Origin: Gordonia amicalis NBRC 100051 = JCM 11271
Lineage (GTDB): Bacteria; Actinomycetota; Actinomycetes; Mycobacteriales; Mycobacteriaceae
Direction of reading: 5' to 3'
Assembly (NCBI RefSeq): GCF_000332995.1
Contig: NZ_BANS01000042.1
Location: 1-55,087 of the forward strand
Length of the DNA stretch: 55,087 bases
Part shown: one piece after another, positions 36,839 to 45,200 of the stretch
Position numbering within the stretch: position 1 is the first letter of the stretch
How the letters are laid out: every line of letters begins with the position of its first letter
The notes under the pieces: model-generated
Databases searched by the model: none
The model's input: only the letters and a program-made list of their open reading frames with translations
What the model was told of the DNA's origin: nothing
Translations under genes and position numbers: made by a program

Positions 36839-36860
36839 GGTAGATTGTTGACAATCTACC
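36839..36860. promoter_or_regulatory. Perfect 22-bp operator palindrome between divergent amidase and racemase-like genes
   Basis: GGTAGATTGT-TG-ACAATCTACC, a flawless 10-2-10 inverted repeat, 24 bases upstream of the amidase start and 14 upstream of the racemase-like start. Its core is identical to that at 22852-22863. Position and symmetry point to one GntR dimer controlling both directions. It is the best of the three sites and so the likely reference sequence for the regulon. Confidence 0.82.
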
Positions 36861-36874
36861 TGGGAGGTGTGCGA

Positions 36875-37600
36875 GTGACAACCACCGTCGCGATGCTGTA
36901 TCCCGGCCACGCCGCCGAGGACGACTACGAGTTGATCGAATCGGTGCTCGTGGCCGCGGGTGTGGCGGTCCGACTGCCGGTGACCATCACCGAGATCGAA
37001 TCCGACGACCACACCGTCGACGCGATGGCCGCCGTCGGCGAACAGGACCGTCTCGCCGAGGGCGTGCGTCGGGCCCAGGCGGATCAGCCGGCGTCGGTGA
37101 TGTGGGCGTGCACGTCCGGAAGCTTCGTCTTCGGTCTCGACGGCGCCCGACGCCAGGTCGCCGACATCGCCGCGCTTGCCGACCGGCCCGCGTCGTCGAC
37201 CTCCCTGGCCTTCGTCGATGCGTGCCGTCACCTCGGACTGTCGCGGGTTGCGATCGCCGCCACCTATCCCGATCCCCTGGCGTCACGCTTCATCGGATTC
37301 CTCGCCGACGGCGGCATCGAGGTCGTCTGCCTGCGCGCCAACGACATCGAGACCGCCGCCGAGGCCGGCATCCTCGACGGCGACGGCCTCTTCGACATGA
37401 TCGCGGCCGCGGATCACCCGGACGCCGAGGCGATCCTGATCCCGGATACCGCACTGCACACCGCGATGTGGATCACCGGACTCGAGGAGAAATTCGGGAA
37501 GCCGGTCCTGACGGCCAACCAGGTCACCGCCTGGCAAGGCCTCCGGCTCGCCGGGATGACCGCCGCCATACCGGATCTGGGAACACTGTTCGCTCGGTGA
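36875..37600 (+). CDS. Asp/Glu racemase superfamily enzyme (maleate isomerase / arylmalonate decarboxylase-like), second Cys replaced
   Basis: A 241-residue protein starting at GTG 36875 with a GGGAGG ribosome site. It belongs to the superfamily of Asp/Glu racemase, maleate cis-trans isomerase, arylmalonate decarboxylase and EutA. The first catalytic Cys is present (Cys79 in MWACTSGSFVFGLDG). At the second site the expected Cys is Asp191 (ILIPDTALHTAMW), unlike its paralogue at 38922-39668. LEEKFGKPVLTANQVTAWQG is shared with the paralogue. One-Cys members can act as decarboxylases or isomerases rather than racemases, so the two copies probably do different reactions (inference). Confidence 0.83.
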   Translation: MTTTVAMLYPGHAAEDDYELIESVLVAAGVAVRLPVTITEIESDDHTVDAMAAVGEQDRLAEGVRRAQADQPASVMWACTSGSFVFGLDGARRQVADIAALADRPASSTSLAFVDACRHLGLSRVAIAATYPDPLASRFIGFLADGGIEVVCLRANDIETAAEAGILDGDGLFDMIAAADHPDAEAILIPDTALHTAMWITGLEEKFGKPVLTANQVTAWQGLRLAGMTAAIPDLGTLFAR

Positions 37601-37603
37601 GGG

Positions 37604-38494
37604 TCAGTCGAGGACGGCCTTGGCCACCGTGATGCAGGTGGTGATCCACTCGCGGTCGTCGGCGGTGAGGGCACGCGCCGCCTTCTCCGCGTCCTCGATC
37701 GCCCAGTGCGCGTTCAGGATCATCCGGATGATCACCCAGTCGCGCGCCCGGTCCGGGTCGAGGCCGGCGACGTCGACGACCGTGTAGAAGCGCGACCGGA
37801 TCACGTACCGCGGATCGCCTTTTCGGAGGTCGAGACGATTCCACAGCATCGGGGCGGGTTCGTAGTGCGGATCCCCCGACATCGGCTTGGGATCGATCAC
37901 CAGCCAGCGGCGCGCGCCGGACGGAGCCGCCAGCACGTTCTCGTGGTGAAGGTCGCCGTGCACGACGACACCGACCGTGGAATCGTCGGAGAGAAAGTCC
38001 TTTCCGAGCGAAAGCGCCTGTTCCACAAACCGTCTCGGAACCGGCGCGTCACGCGGCATGGACTGCAACCCGGCGAGCGAACGCTCCAGGCGCGTGGTGA
38101 GACGCGCCATCCGACCGGGTGCCGGTATGTGCAGGACGCCGTACAGCCCTGCCACCACGCGACACGCCTCGTCGTCGCCGATCGAGGTGAGGTCCGTCCG
38201 CTCGAGCCGTTCGAGGAGCAGCGCCCGAAGCCGCGGGTCGGCACGCAGCATGCGCACCGCACCCCGTCCCGCCCAGTGCTGCAGTCCCAGTGCTTCCTGG
38301 GCACCCTCGTCGTCGCCGTCGAAGGCGATCTTCAGAACGGATCGACGGCCGTCCCGGTCGGTCACCGGGATCACGAGCGACTCGGACCCGTGCCACAGCT
38401 CGGCGCCGTCACGACAGAGTTCCCAGTCGTCGAGAAGCGCCGATGCCGTTGCGGGCAACCGGCGAAGCCAGTCCTCCCAGGCGGGCCCCAGCAC
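37604..38494 (-). CDS. APH(6)/hydroxyurea-phosphotransferase-like kinase
   Basis: An aminoglycoside-phosphotransferase-fold protein of the streptomycin 6-kinase type. Visible motifs are SLVIPVTDRDGRRSVLKIAF (ATP Lys), RLRALLLERLERTDLTS, the Brenner catalytic loop VVHGDLHHENVLAAPSGA and the DFG-like LVIDPKPMSGDPHYEPAPML. That last motif (VIDPKP-GDP-Y) is typical of the APH(6) branch; many chromosomal members confer no known resistance. Family similarity seems to begin at RVPPGLAAQAVLG, before the first usable start: GTG 38494 is used, but an ATT at 38527 or re-initiation after the upstream stop (38530) is possible. It ends 4 bp from the convergent racemase-like gene. Confidence 0.82.
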   Translation of the reverse strand: MLGPAWEDWLRRLPATASALLDDWELCRDGAELWHGSESLVIPVTDRDGRRSVLKIAFDGDDEGAQEALGLQHWAGRGAVRMLRADPRLRALLLERLERTDLTSIGDDEACRVVAGLYGVLHIPAPGRMARLTTRLERSLAGLQSMPRDAPVPRRFVEQALSLGKDFLSDDSTVGVVVHGDLHHENVLAAPSGARRWLVIDPKPMSGDPHYEPAPMLWNRLDLRKGDPRYVIRSRFYTVVDVAGLDPDRARDWVIIRMILNAHWAIEDAEKAARALTADDREWITTCITVAKAVLD

Positions 38495-38529
38495 CGCCTG
38501 CGCCGCGAGACCCGGCGGAACGCGAATGG

Positions 38530-38925
38530 CTACCGGTCCCCCGCCGTGATCGAGATCCCCACACTTCCGTGCCGGCCGCGGCGGATCTTGCTGCCGATGA
38601 GGCTGAGGCGCCCCAACAGACCGTACTTGTCGGCGATGGCCTGCTTGACCCGATCGCTGCCCGCCTCGTCCAACACGGCGGTACCGGTGACGGGTTCGCC
38701 GAACGACTTGAGGCCCCGCACATCGCAGGCCTGCACGATCACCCGCGGATTGCGTCGCAACCGCTTGACCTTCCACGAGTCGGCCACGGTCCACATGACC
38801 AGGCGGTCACCGTCGAGGGCCGCCCACAGTGGCGATGTCACCGGGGTGCCGTCCTTGCGGTAGGTCGTCAGGTTCACGTATTTGGCGGTACCCGCCTCGC
38901 CGAACGTCACGGCGTCAGAGGTCAT
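38530..38925 (-). CDS. PPOX-class (F420/flavin-dependent) oxidoreductase-like protein
   Basis: A 131-residue split-barrel protein similar to the PPOX/FDOR-B proteins of actinobacteria. KYVNLTTYRKDGTPVTSPLW is the typical first strand pair, followed by GDRLVMWTVADSWKVKRLRR, RVIVQACDVRGLK and a C-terminal AIADKYGLLGRLSLIGSKIR. Relatives bind F420, FMN, FAD or haem; the cofactor cannot be assigned. Its start overlaps the stop of the racemase-like gene (ATGA) and the APH-like gene follows, suggesting a three-gene minus-strand unit beginning at 39668. Confidence 0.86.
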   Translation of the reverse strand: MTSDAVTFGEAGTAKYVNLTTYRKDGTPVTSPLWAALDGDRLVMWTVADSWKVKRLRRNPRVIVQACDVRGLKSFGEPVTGTAVLDEAGSDRVKQAIADKYGLLGRLSLIGSKIRRGRHGSVGISITAGDR

Positions 38926-39668
38926 GCGGCAATGCTACGGGCGAACAGCGATTGTGCATGGGTTGTCGGCCAGTCGGCGGGGGTGGTCTCACCGCCGAGT
39001 ACACCCGCGTCGCAGAGCGTCGCCCAGGCGGTCACCTGGTTGGCGGAGAGGACCGGCTTGCCGAGCTCGGACTCCAGGTCGGCGAGGATGTCATAGGTCC
39101 ACAGGTTGGTACAGGAGACGAAGACGGCGTCGGCGTCGGGATGGTTCGCGGCGCGGATGAGGTCCGCAGTCACGTGGTACGGGATGGCCCAGATCTCGTG
39201 ATCGCGGCCGAGACCCGCCTGGGCGACGACGTTTCTCCCGGATTCGGCGAGGAAGTCGCACAGCAGTCCGGTGAGCGCCGCGGTATACGGCGTCGCGACC
39301 GCCAGCGTCCCGACGTTCATGGTGTTCAGCGCCCGGATCAGCGCCTCCGAGGTCGTGACCGCCCGCTCGGCTCCGGCGGCGAGCATGCAGTTGGAGATCT
39401 CCATCGCGCCCGCCATCCCGTAGACGAAGCTGCCGGAGGCGCACGCGTATCCGAACGCCCGCGGCGCGACCGACGAGACGGCTCTCACCGCCGCCGAGAT
39501 TTCCGCGTGGTTGTTGAGATCGCGGCACAGCTCGACGTCGACGGGCGCGTCGATGTAGCCGGTCCGCGTGAAGTAGAGCGAGACCGATTCCGGCATCCAG
39601 CGCCACAGCTCGCGGTCGAGGGCCATGTCGAACGGGCACACCATCCCGATGCCGATCTGGGCGTTCAT
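38922..39668 (-). CDS. Asp/Glu racemase superfamily enzyme (maleate cis-trans isomerase/EutA-like), both Cys present
   Basis: A 248-residue paralogue of the enzyme at 36875-37600. Both catalytic Cys are present: Cys76 in FGYACASGSFVYGMAGA and Cys186 in AVFVSCTNLWTYDILA. LESELGKPVLSANQVTAWAT is shared with the paralogue. Two-Cys members include maleate isomerase, hydantoin racemase and Asp/Glu racemase; the N-terminus IGMVCPFDMALDRELWRWMP fits the maleate isomerase/EutA group. ATG 39668 is 24 bases from a GntR-type palindrome. A much longer frame running to 40754 is an artefact, because it covers the tag gene. Confidence 0.85.
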   Translation of the reverse strand: MNAQIGIGMVCPFDMALDRELWRWMPESVSLYFTRTGYIDAPVDVELCRDLNNHAEISAAVRAVSSVAPRAFGYACASGSFVYGMAGAMEISNCMLAAGAERAVTTSEALIRALNTMNVGTLAVATPYTAALTGLLCDFLAESGRNVVAQAGLGRDHEIWAIPYHVTADLIRAANHPDADAVFVSCTNLWTYDILADLESELGKPVLSANQVTAWATLCDAGVLGGETTPADWPTTHAQSLFARSIAA

Positions 39669-39691
39669 GCAGGGATGATGGCACATTGTTG

Positions 39692-39705
39692 GATTGTCTA
39701 CAATC
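39692..39705. promoter_or_regulatory. GntR-type operator overlapping the end of tag
   Basis: GATTGT-CT-ACAATC, a perfect 6-2-6 palindrome with the same ATTGT-N2-ACAAT core as the other two sites, plus an extra ATTGT half-site at 39685-39689. It lies 23 bases upstream of the two-Cys racemase-like gene. The stop codon of tag (39698-39700) is inside the palindrome. Confidence 0.72.
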
Positions 39706-40291
39706 GCTGCCGCAGGGCGGCATCCACCTCGTCCCGGATGACGCATTCGTAGGCGTGGTCGTTGACGATCCCGGTGGCCTGCATGAGCGCGAACATCGTG
39801 GTCGGACCGACGAAGCGCCAGCCCCGCTTCTTGAGGTCCTTCGACATCGCGATCGATTCCGGCGAGGTCGTCATCGATCCCGGGACGTGCTCGCCCGGCG
39901 GGGCGTATCCCCAGAAGTACGACTCCAGCGAACCGTGTTCGTCGATGAGGTCGGCTGCCCGCTGCGCGTTGTTGATCGCCGCCTCGATCTTGCCGCGATG
40001 CCGGATGATGCCCGCGTCGCCCAGCAGTCGCGTGACTTCGGCATCGGTGTAGCGGGCCACCTTCTCGACCTCGAAGCCGGCGAACGCGGCCCGGAAGTTC
40101 TCGCGTTTGAGGAGGATCGTGCGCCAGCTGAGGCCGGACTGGAAACCCTCGAGACAGACGCGCTCGAACAGCGACGTATCGTCGGTGGTCGGGAATCCCC
40201 ACTCGGTGTCGTGATAGGTGGTCTCCGGCTCCCGGCCCGCCCACAAGCAGCGCCGCCGACCGTCTGGGCCCTCTATGGTGTCCTCGGACAT
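39698..40291 (-). CDS. tag: DNA-3-methyladenine glycosylase I
   Basis: Removes 3-methyladenine from alkylated DNA. The 197-residue HhH-GPD-superfamily protein has the Tag-specific zinc ligands: Cys in GRRRCLWAGREP, His in TTYHDTEWGFPT, and His/Cys in IVNDHAYECVIRDE. The aromatic pocket and contact residues are seen in GFQSGLSWRTILLKRENFRA and RHRGKIEAAINNAQ. Full length. It reads toward the racemase-like operon, and its final codons overlap the operator, so its transcription may read through into that operon. Confidence 0.96.
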   Translation of the reverse strand: MSEDTIEGPDGRRRCLWAGREPETTYHDTEWGFPTTDDTSLFERVCLEGFQSGLSWRTILLKRENFRAAFAGFEVEKVARYTDAEVTRLLGDAGIIRHRGKIEAAINNAQRAADLIDEHGSLESYFWGYAPPGEHVPGSMTTSPESIAMSKDLKKRGWRFVGPTTMFALMQATGIVNDHAYECVIRDEVDAALRQRL

Positions 40292-40516
40292 GAGTCTCCT
40301 CTCGTGGCGAGCAGGCTACGGCACGGTCACGACAGATGGCCGCCGTTATCATTCCGTTACCAAAGATTGCGAAAGCATCCCGTTCTGTCTCGCGATAGTC
40401 ACTTCTCGCCGCCGCCCGCCTAGCGTTGTACACATCGCACACCGAGAGCGCTCCGACACCGTCGTAGATCCCCGCTCCGGAAGCGCGAAAATACATCTGC
40501 GGCAAGGAGTTTCGTG

Positions 40517-41077
40517 ATGCATGAATCCGACCTGAACAGCCTCCTTGCCCGCGTGGCAACCGGGGACTCAGAGGCCTTCGCCCAGTTCTACGACGCGACG
40601 TGTGACCGTGTGTACGGCATGACACTGCGGGTACTGCGCGATCCCGGTTACAGCGAGGAAGCGACCCAGGAGACGTATCTGGCCGTGTGGCGCAACGCCG
40701 ACAGCTACGATCCCCGGTCGGGTTCGGCACTGTCCTGGATTCTGACGCTGGCACATCGTCGGGCCGTCGACCGGGTGCGGTCGGAGTCGGCCGCGACCCG
40801 ACGCACCGTCGCCTACGGCATCGCCGACACCGGCCGCGAGATCGACGAGGTCAGCGAGTCGGTGGAGCGTCGGGAGATCGCTCGCCTGATCCACACCGGT
40901 CTCGAGAACCTCACGCCTCTGCAGCGGCAGGCCATCGAGCTGGCCTACTTCCACGGACTCACCTACCGCGAGGTGTCCGAGCATCTCGGGGTCGCGCTGC
41001 CCACGGTCAAGTCCCGCATCCGCGACGGTCTCATCCGTCTGCGCCAGGCGGTGCCGGGCCTGGCCGCCGTCGGCTGA
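40517..41077 (+). CDS. sigK: ECF RNA polymerase sigma factor, SigK type
   Basis: A 186-residue ECF sigma factor. Region 2 spans FAQFYDATCDRVYGMTLRVL through ATQETYLAVWRNADSYDPRS and SALSWILTLAHRRAVDRVRS; region 4 is LTPLQRQAIELAYFHGLTYR followed by EVSEHLGVALPTVKSRIRDG. The wording closely follows M. tuberculosis SigK. AAGGAG lies 7 bases before ATG 40517 (GTG 40514 is the alternative). SigK is normally held inactive by a membrane anti-sigma factor, RskA, encoded next to it; here the following gene is convergent and unrelated, so no RskA is adjacent. The 225-bp upstream gap shows no convincing SigK-type promoter to my eye. Confidence 0.88.
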   Translation: MHESDLNSLLARVATGDSEAFAQFYDATCDRVYGMTLRVLRDPGYSEEATQETYLAVWRNADSYDPRSGSALSWILTLAHRRAVDRVRSESAATRRTVAYGIADTGREIDEVSESVERREIARLIHTGLENLTPLQRQAIELAYFHGLTYREVSEHLGVALPTVKSRIRDGLIRLRQAVPGLAAVG

Positions 41078-41080
41078 CGC

Positions 41081-42181
41081 TCACACCTGGCCGTAGGGGT
41101 GCCAGCCGTTGTGGTTCCACTTGCCGCCTCGGCGCTCCCGCACTTCCCGCAGGCTCGTACCCACATACCGCTCTTCCAACTCGGGGTCCGGTGCGCCGGT
41201 GTACACCCACCGCTTCGGGTCGAGATTGCCGTCGGCGTCCCGGTAGGCCTCCCAGTAGTCGACGCGATGCACCGCGCGGACGATGTCGTCGGCGAAGACG
41301 AGCACCGGGAGGTCGGGCACCGTGCGATGGGGCCCGGCACGCCATCCGCTCCGTGCACACTCGTAGATCTGTTCGGCGCCCGCGCCGGGACGAGCCGAGT
41401 CGTCGACCTTCACCAGCACACACGGCTCGGGCAGCGGCGGTGCGAGCGGCGCCGCATGGCGTAACACCATCTCTTCCAGCGAGATCGCGCCGCTCGGCGC
41501 ACTGTTCGTCAGCGGGAGTCGCGCCAGGTCGGCGAACTCGACCGTGAACTGCTGCACGTACGACGCCAGCTCCTCGGGCGAGTCGACGACGTCGTCGCCG
41601 TGCCGGAGAATCCAGTGCTCGACACCGAATCCGTCGGCGTCGATGTCTCGGATACGCTCCTCGGTCGCGGACCGGACGGCCGGTGAATCGGCGTCCCCCA
41701 CCACCTCCCCGACGTCCGGCGTGACGCCGGCGAGCGCCGCACGAGCGTGGTGGTGCACCCGATTTCCTCGTCCCGCCCCCACATAGAACACCGATGCGTC
41801 ACGGGGGTCGACCAGCGCGAAGACGTACACGCCGAGCACCGACTGCACCTCGAGGGGAACGGGTTCCGGCGCGCCCGGCGCAGCCACTCCGACCGGCCGC
41901 AGGAGGTTCAGGACCGCGTCGACCACCGTGGGCCGCACCCCGAGTCCGCCGCCGCGCAGGCCACCGATGATCACTTCTCCGGCGCGCTCCCGGTCGACGA
42001 AACGTCGACCAGCGTTGGCGTCGATCGCGCGCACGACGTCGACGACCTCGGCCCTGCGCGCCCGCGTGTCGCGTGACGCGGAGAGCTCGTCCTCCGGGTC
42101 GAGCATCTCGGCGAAGGCCGTCGACTCCAGGAACTCGCCGAGCGCGCCGGCCGGCAGTTCGACGGCGTCCATCCTGCTCAT
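41081..42181 (-). CDS. GIY-YIG nuclease-domain protein (LEM-3-like)
   Basis: A 366-residue protein. The N-terminal third is helical with no clear family. Around residues 118-200 there is a GIY-YIG-like nuclease core of the LEM-3 type: VYVFALVDPRDASVFYVGAG, the catalytic Arg in GRGNRVHHHARAAL, and a Glu in SATEERIRDIDADGFGVEHW that would bind metal. The C-terminal 100 residues (YECARSGWRAGP; RAVHRVDYWEAYRDADG; RGGKWNHNGWHPYGQV) form a second domain seen with some such nucleases but of unknown role. It is divergent from fdhA and convergent with sigK, 3 bp apart. Possible roles include DNA repair or defence. Confidence 0.72.
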   Translation of the reverse strand: MSRMDAVELPAGALGEFLESTAFAEMLDPEDELSASRDTRARRAEVVDVVRAIDANAGRRFVDRERAGEVIIGGLRGGGLGVRPTVVDAVLNLLRPVGVAAPGAPEPVPLEVQSVLGVYVFALVDPRDASVFYVGAGRGNRVHHHARAALAGVTPDVGEVVGDADSPAVRSATEERIRDIDADGFGVEHWILRHGDDVVDSPEELASYVQQFTVEFADLARLPLTNSAPSGAISLEEMVLRHAAPLAPPLPEPCVLVKVDDSARPGAGAEQIYECARSGWRAGPHRTVPDLPVLVFADDIVRAVHRVDYWEAYRDADGNLDPKRWVYTGAPDPELEERYVGTSLREVRERRGGKWNHNGWHPYGQV

Positions 42182-42276
42182 CGCACGCCGCCTACGACAT
42201 GGAGAGTGGGTGGCTTTCGGTTCATGGTGGCGATGATGCCAGCACGCTCACCCGTGGGGTGGTTAGACTCGGTTCC

Positions 42277-45200
42277 GTGCCAGCCTTCAGTCCCCTCGAA
42301 TGGCCGGTGTTCCGCCAGCTGCGGTCGGGTGACGTCTTCGGACGGGGGCCCGCCGTCACGTCGGCGAAGACACGCGCCATCGAGCCGCGTACGGCCACTG
42401 CCGACCGTGTGGTGCAGAGTGTGTGCCCGTTCTGCGCCGTCGGGTGCGGCCAGAAGGTGTACGTGAAGGACGAGCGCGTCGTCCAGATCGAAGGCGACCC
42501 GGACTCCCCCATCTCGCGCGGACGGCTGTGCCCCAAGGGCGCGTCGAGCGAACAACTCGTCAACAACCCGCTGCGCCAGACCACGATTCGTTACCGGGCC
42601 CCGTACGCGACCGAATGGCAGGACCTCGACCGCGACACGGCCATCGACATGATCGCCGATCGTTTCCTGGAGGCGAGGCGTCGCGGCTGGCAGGATCACG
42701 ACGACGAGGGTCGTCCGCTGCGACGCACGATGGGTATCGCCTCGCTCGGTGGCGCCACGCTCGACAACGAAGAGAACTACCTGATCAAGAAGCTCTTCAC
42801 CGCGGCGGGTGCGATACAGATCGAGAACCAGGCACGCATATGACACTCCGCAACGGTTCCCGGTCTGGGGGCCTCGTTCGGACGCGGCGGCGCAACGCAA
42901 TCACTGCAGGACATGGCCAACGCCGATTGCATCATCCTCATGGGTGGCAACATGGCCGAGGCACACCCGGTGGGTTTCCAGTGGGTCTCTGAGGCCAGGG
43001 CCAGGGGTGCGCGGGTCATCCATGTCGACCCCCGGTTCACGCGGACCTCGGCGGTGGCCGACCGGCACATCTCCATTCGCGCCGGCTCCGACGTCGTCCT
43101 GCTCGGTGCGCTGATCAACTACGCGATCACCCACGAGAAGTACTTCCGCGAGTACGTCGTCGCCTACACCAACGCCGCGACGCTGGTCTCGGCGGACTTC
43201 CGCGACACCGAGGACCTCGCCGGCCTGTTCTCCGGGTTCGACTCGGAGACAGGGCAATACGACGCCAGTTCGTGGGCGTACGAGGAACCGCAGCCGAGCT
43301 CCGAGGACAGCACGGTGGACTCGCCCGGTGGAGCGGACGAGGGTCCGCGCACCAAGGACCGCGCGGTCGGCCACGAACACGGCTCCGGCGGGCCGCCCCT
43401 CGAACACGGCGCCACTGTTCGCGACCAGTCGCTGGAACATCCGCGTAGCGTGTTCCAGATCGTCAAACGGCACTACTCGCGCTACACCCCGGAGATGGTG
43501 CGCGACATGTGCGGCATCTCCCTCGCCGACTTCGAGTACCTCGCGCGGTCGGTCACCGACAACTCCGGGCGCGACCGCACGACGTGCTTCGGCTACGCGA
43601 CCGGCTGGACCCAGCACACCTTCGGCGCCCAGTTCATCCGCGCCGCCTCGGTGTTACAGCTCCTGCTCGGCAACGTCGGGCGTCCGGGTGGCGGCATCAT
43701 GGCACTGCGCGGTCACGCCAGCATCCAGGGCTCGACCGACATCCCCACCTTGTTCAACCTGCTGCCCGGCTATCTCCCGATGCCGTCGGCGGGCAAACAC
43801 GACACCTTCGACGACTACATCGCGGCGATCACGTCGAAGAACGAGAAGGGCTACTGGGCCAACGCCGAGGACTACATGGTGAGTCTCCTCAAAGCGTGGT
43901 TCGGCGACGCCGCGACCCCGGAGAACGACTGGTGCTACGACCATCTGCCTCGCCTGACGGGTCCCGCCGGCACCTACCAGACGACGGTCGACATGCTCGC
44001 CGACAAGGTCGACGGCTACTTCGTCCTGGGCCAGAACCCAGCCGTCGGCTCGGCCAACGGCCGCCAGGCACGGATGGCGATGTCCCACCTGAAGTGGCTC
44101 GTCGTCCGCGACCTCAACATGATCGAGTCGGCGACGTGGTGGAAAGAGGGGCCGGAGATCGACTCGGGTGAGTTGCGCACCGAGGACATCGCCACCGAGG
44201 TGTTCTTCATGCCCGCTGCCACCCACGTGGAGAAGGCCGGCTCGTTCACCCAGACCCAGCGGATGGTGCAGTGGCGCCATCAGGCCGTCGAGCCGCCCGG
44301 TCAGTGCCAGAGCGAGATGGACTTCTTCTTCGAGCTCGGAAGACGCATCCGGGAACGCCTCGCCGGCTCGACCGACGAACGCGACCGTCCACTGCTCGAC
44401 CTCACCTGGGACTATCCGCTCGATGAACACGGCAACCCCGAACCCGAGGCGGTCCTGTCGGAGATCAACGGGTACCACGTGTCCGGACCCGATGTCGGCA
44501 AGAACCTGACGTCGTACACCGAGATGGCGCGTGACGGCTCGACCGCCGGCGGCTGCTGGATCTACACCGGCGTGTACGCGGATGCCCACAACATGGCGGC
44601 ACGACGCGTACCTCAGGGCGGCGGCGGCATCACCCAGCACGAGTGGGGCTGGGTGTGGCCGGCGGATCGTCGAATCCTCTACAACCGCGCGTCCGCCGAT
44701 CCCGACGGCAGACCGTGGAGCGAGCGCAAGCGGTACATGGAATGGGACGCCGACGCCGGCCGCTGGGTGGGCCCCGACGTGCCGGACTTCCCGGTCGATC
44801 TCCCGCCCGACGCACATCCCGACCCGTCACTCGGGGGTGTCGACGCGCTGTGCGGCGACGACCCGTTCATCATGCAGGCCGACGGCAAGGGCTGGCTCTT
44901 CGCGCCGCGCGGACTCGTCGACGGCCCGCTGCCGACCCACTACGAACCGCAGGAATCCCCGGTCGTCAATGCGCTGTATCCGCAGCAGCAGTCGCCGGCG
45001 CGCGTGCTCTTCCCGCGTGAGGACAACCTCGACGCCCCGAGTGGAGAGATGCCCGGCGCCGACGTGTACCCGTTCGTGTTCACCACCTACCGGCTGACCG
45101 AACACCACACCGCCGGCGGCATGAGTCGCTGGACGCCGTATCTGTCGGAGCTGCAGCCGGAGATGTTCTGCGAGATCTCGCCGCAACTCGCCGCCGAGCG

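Noticed and set aside
38922..40754. Single 610-residue fusion of a racemase-like enzyme with an upstream domain
   Set aside because: The upstream part is out-of-frame antisense/overlap of tag; the enzyme starts at ATG 39668 right after an operator.
42841..42843. fdhA read as a pseudogene split by a nonsense codon
   Set aside because: The TGA is at the known Sec position, the frame continues unbroken, a SECIS-like hairpin follows and all Sec machinery genes are downstream.
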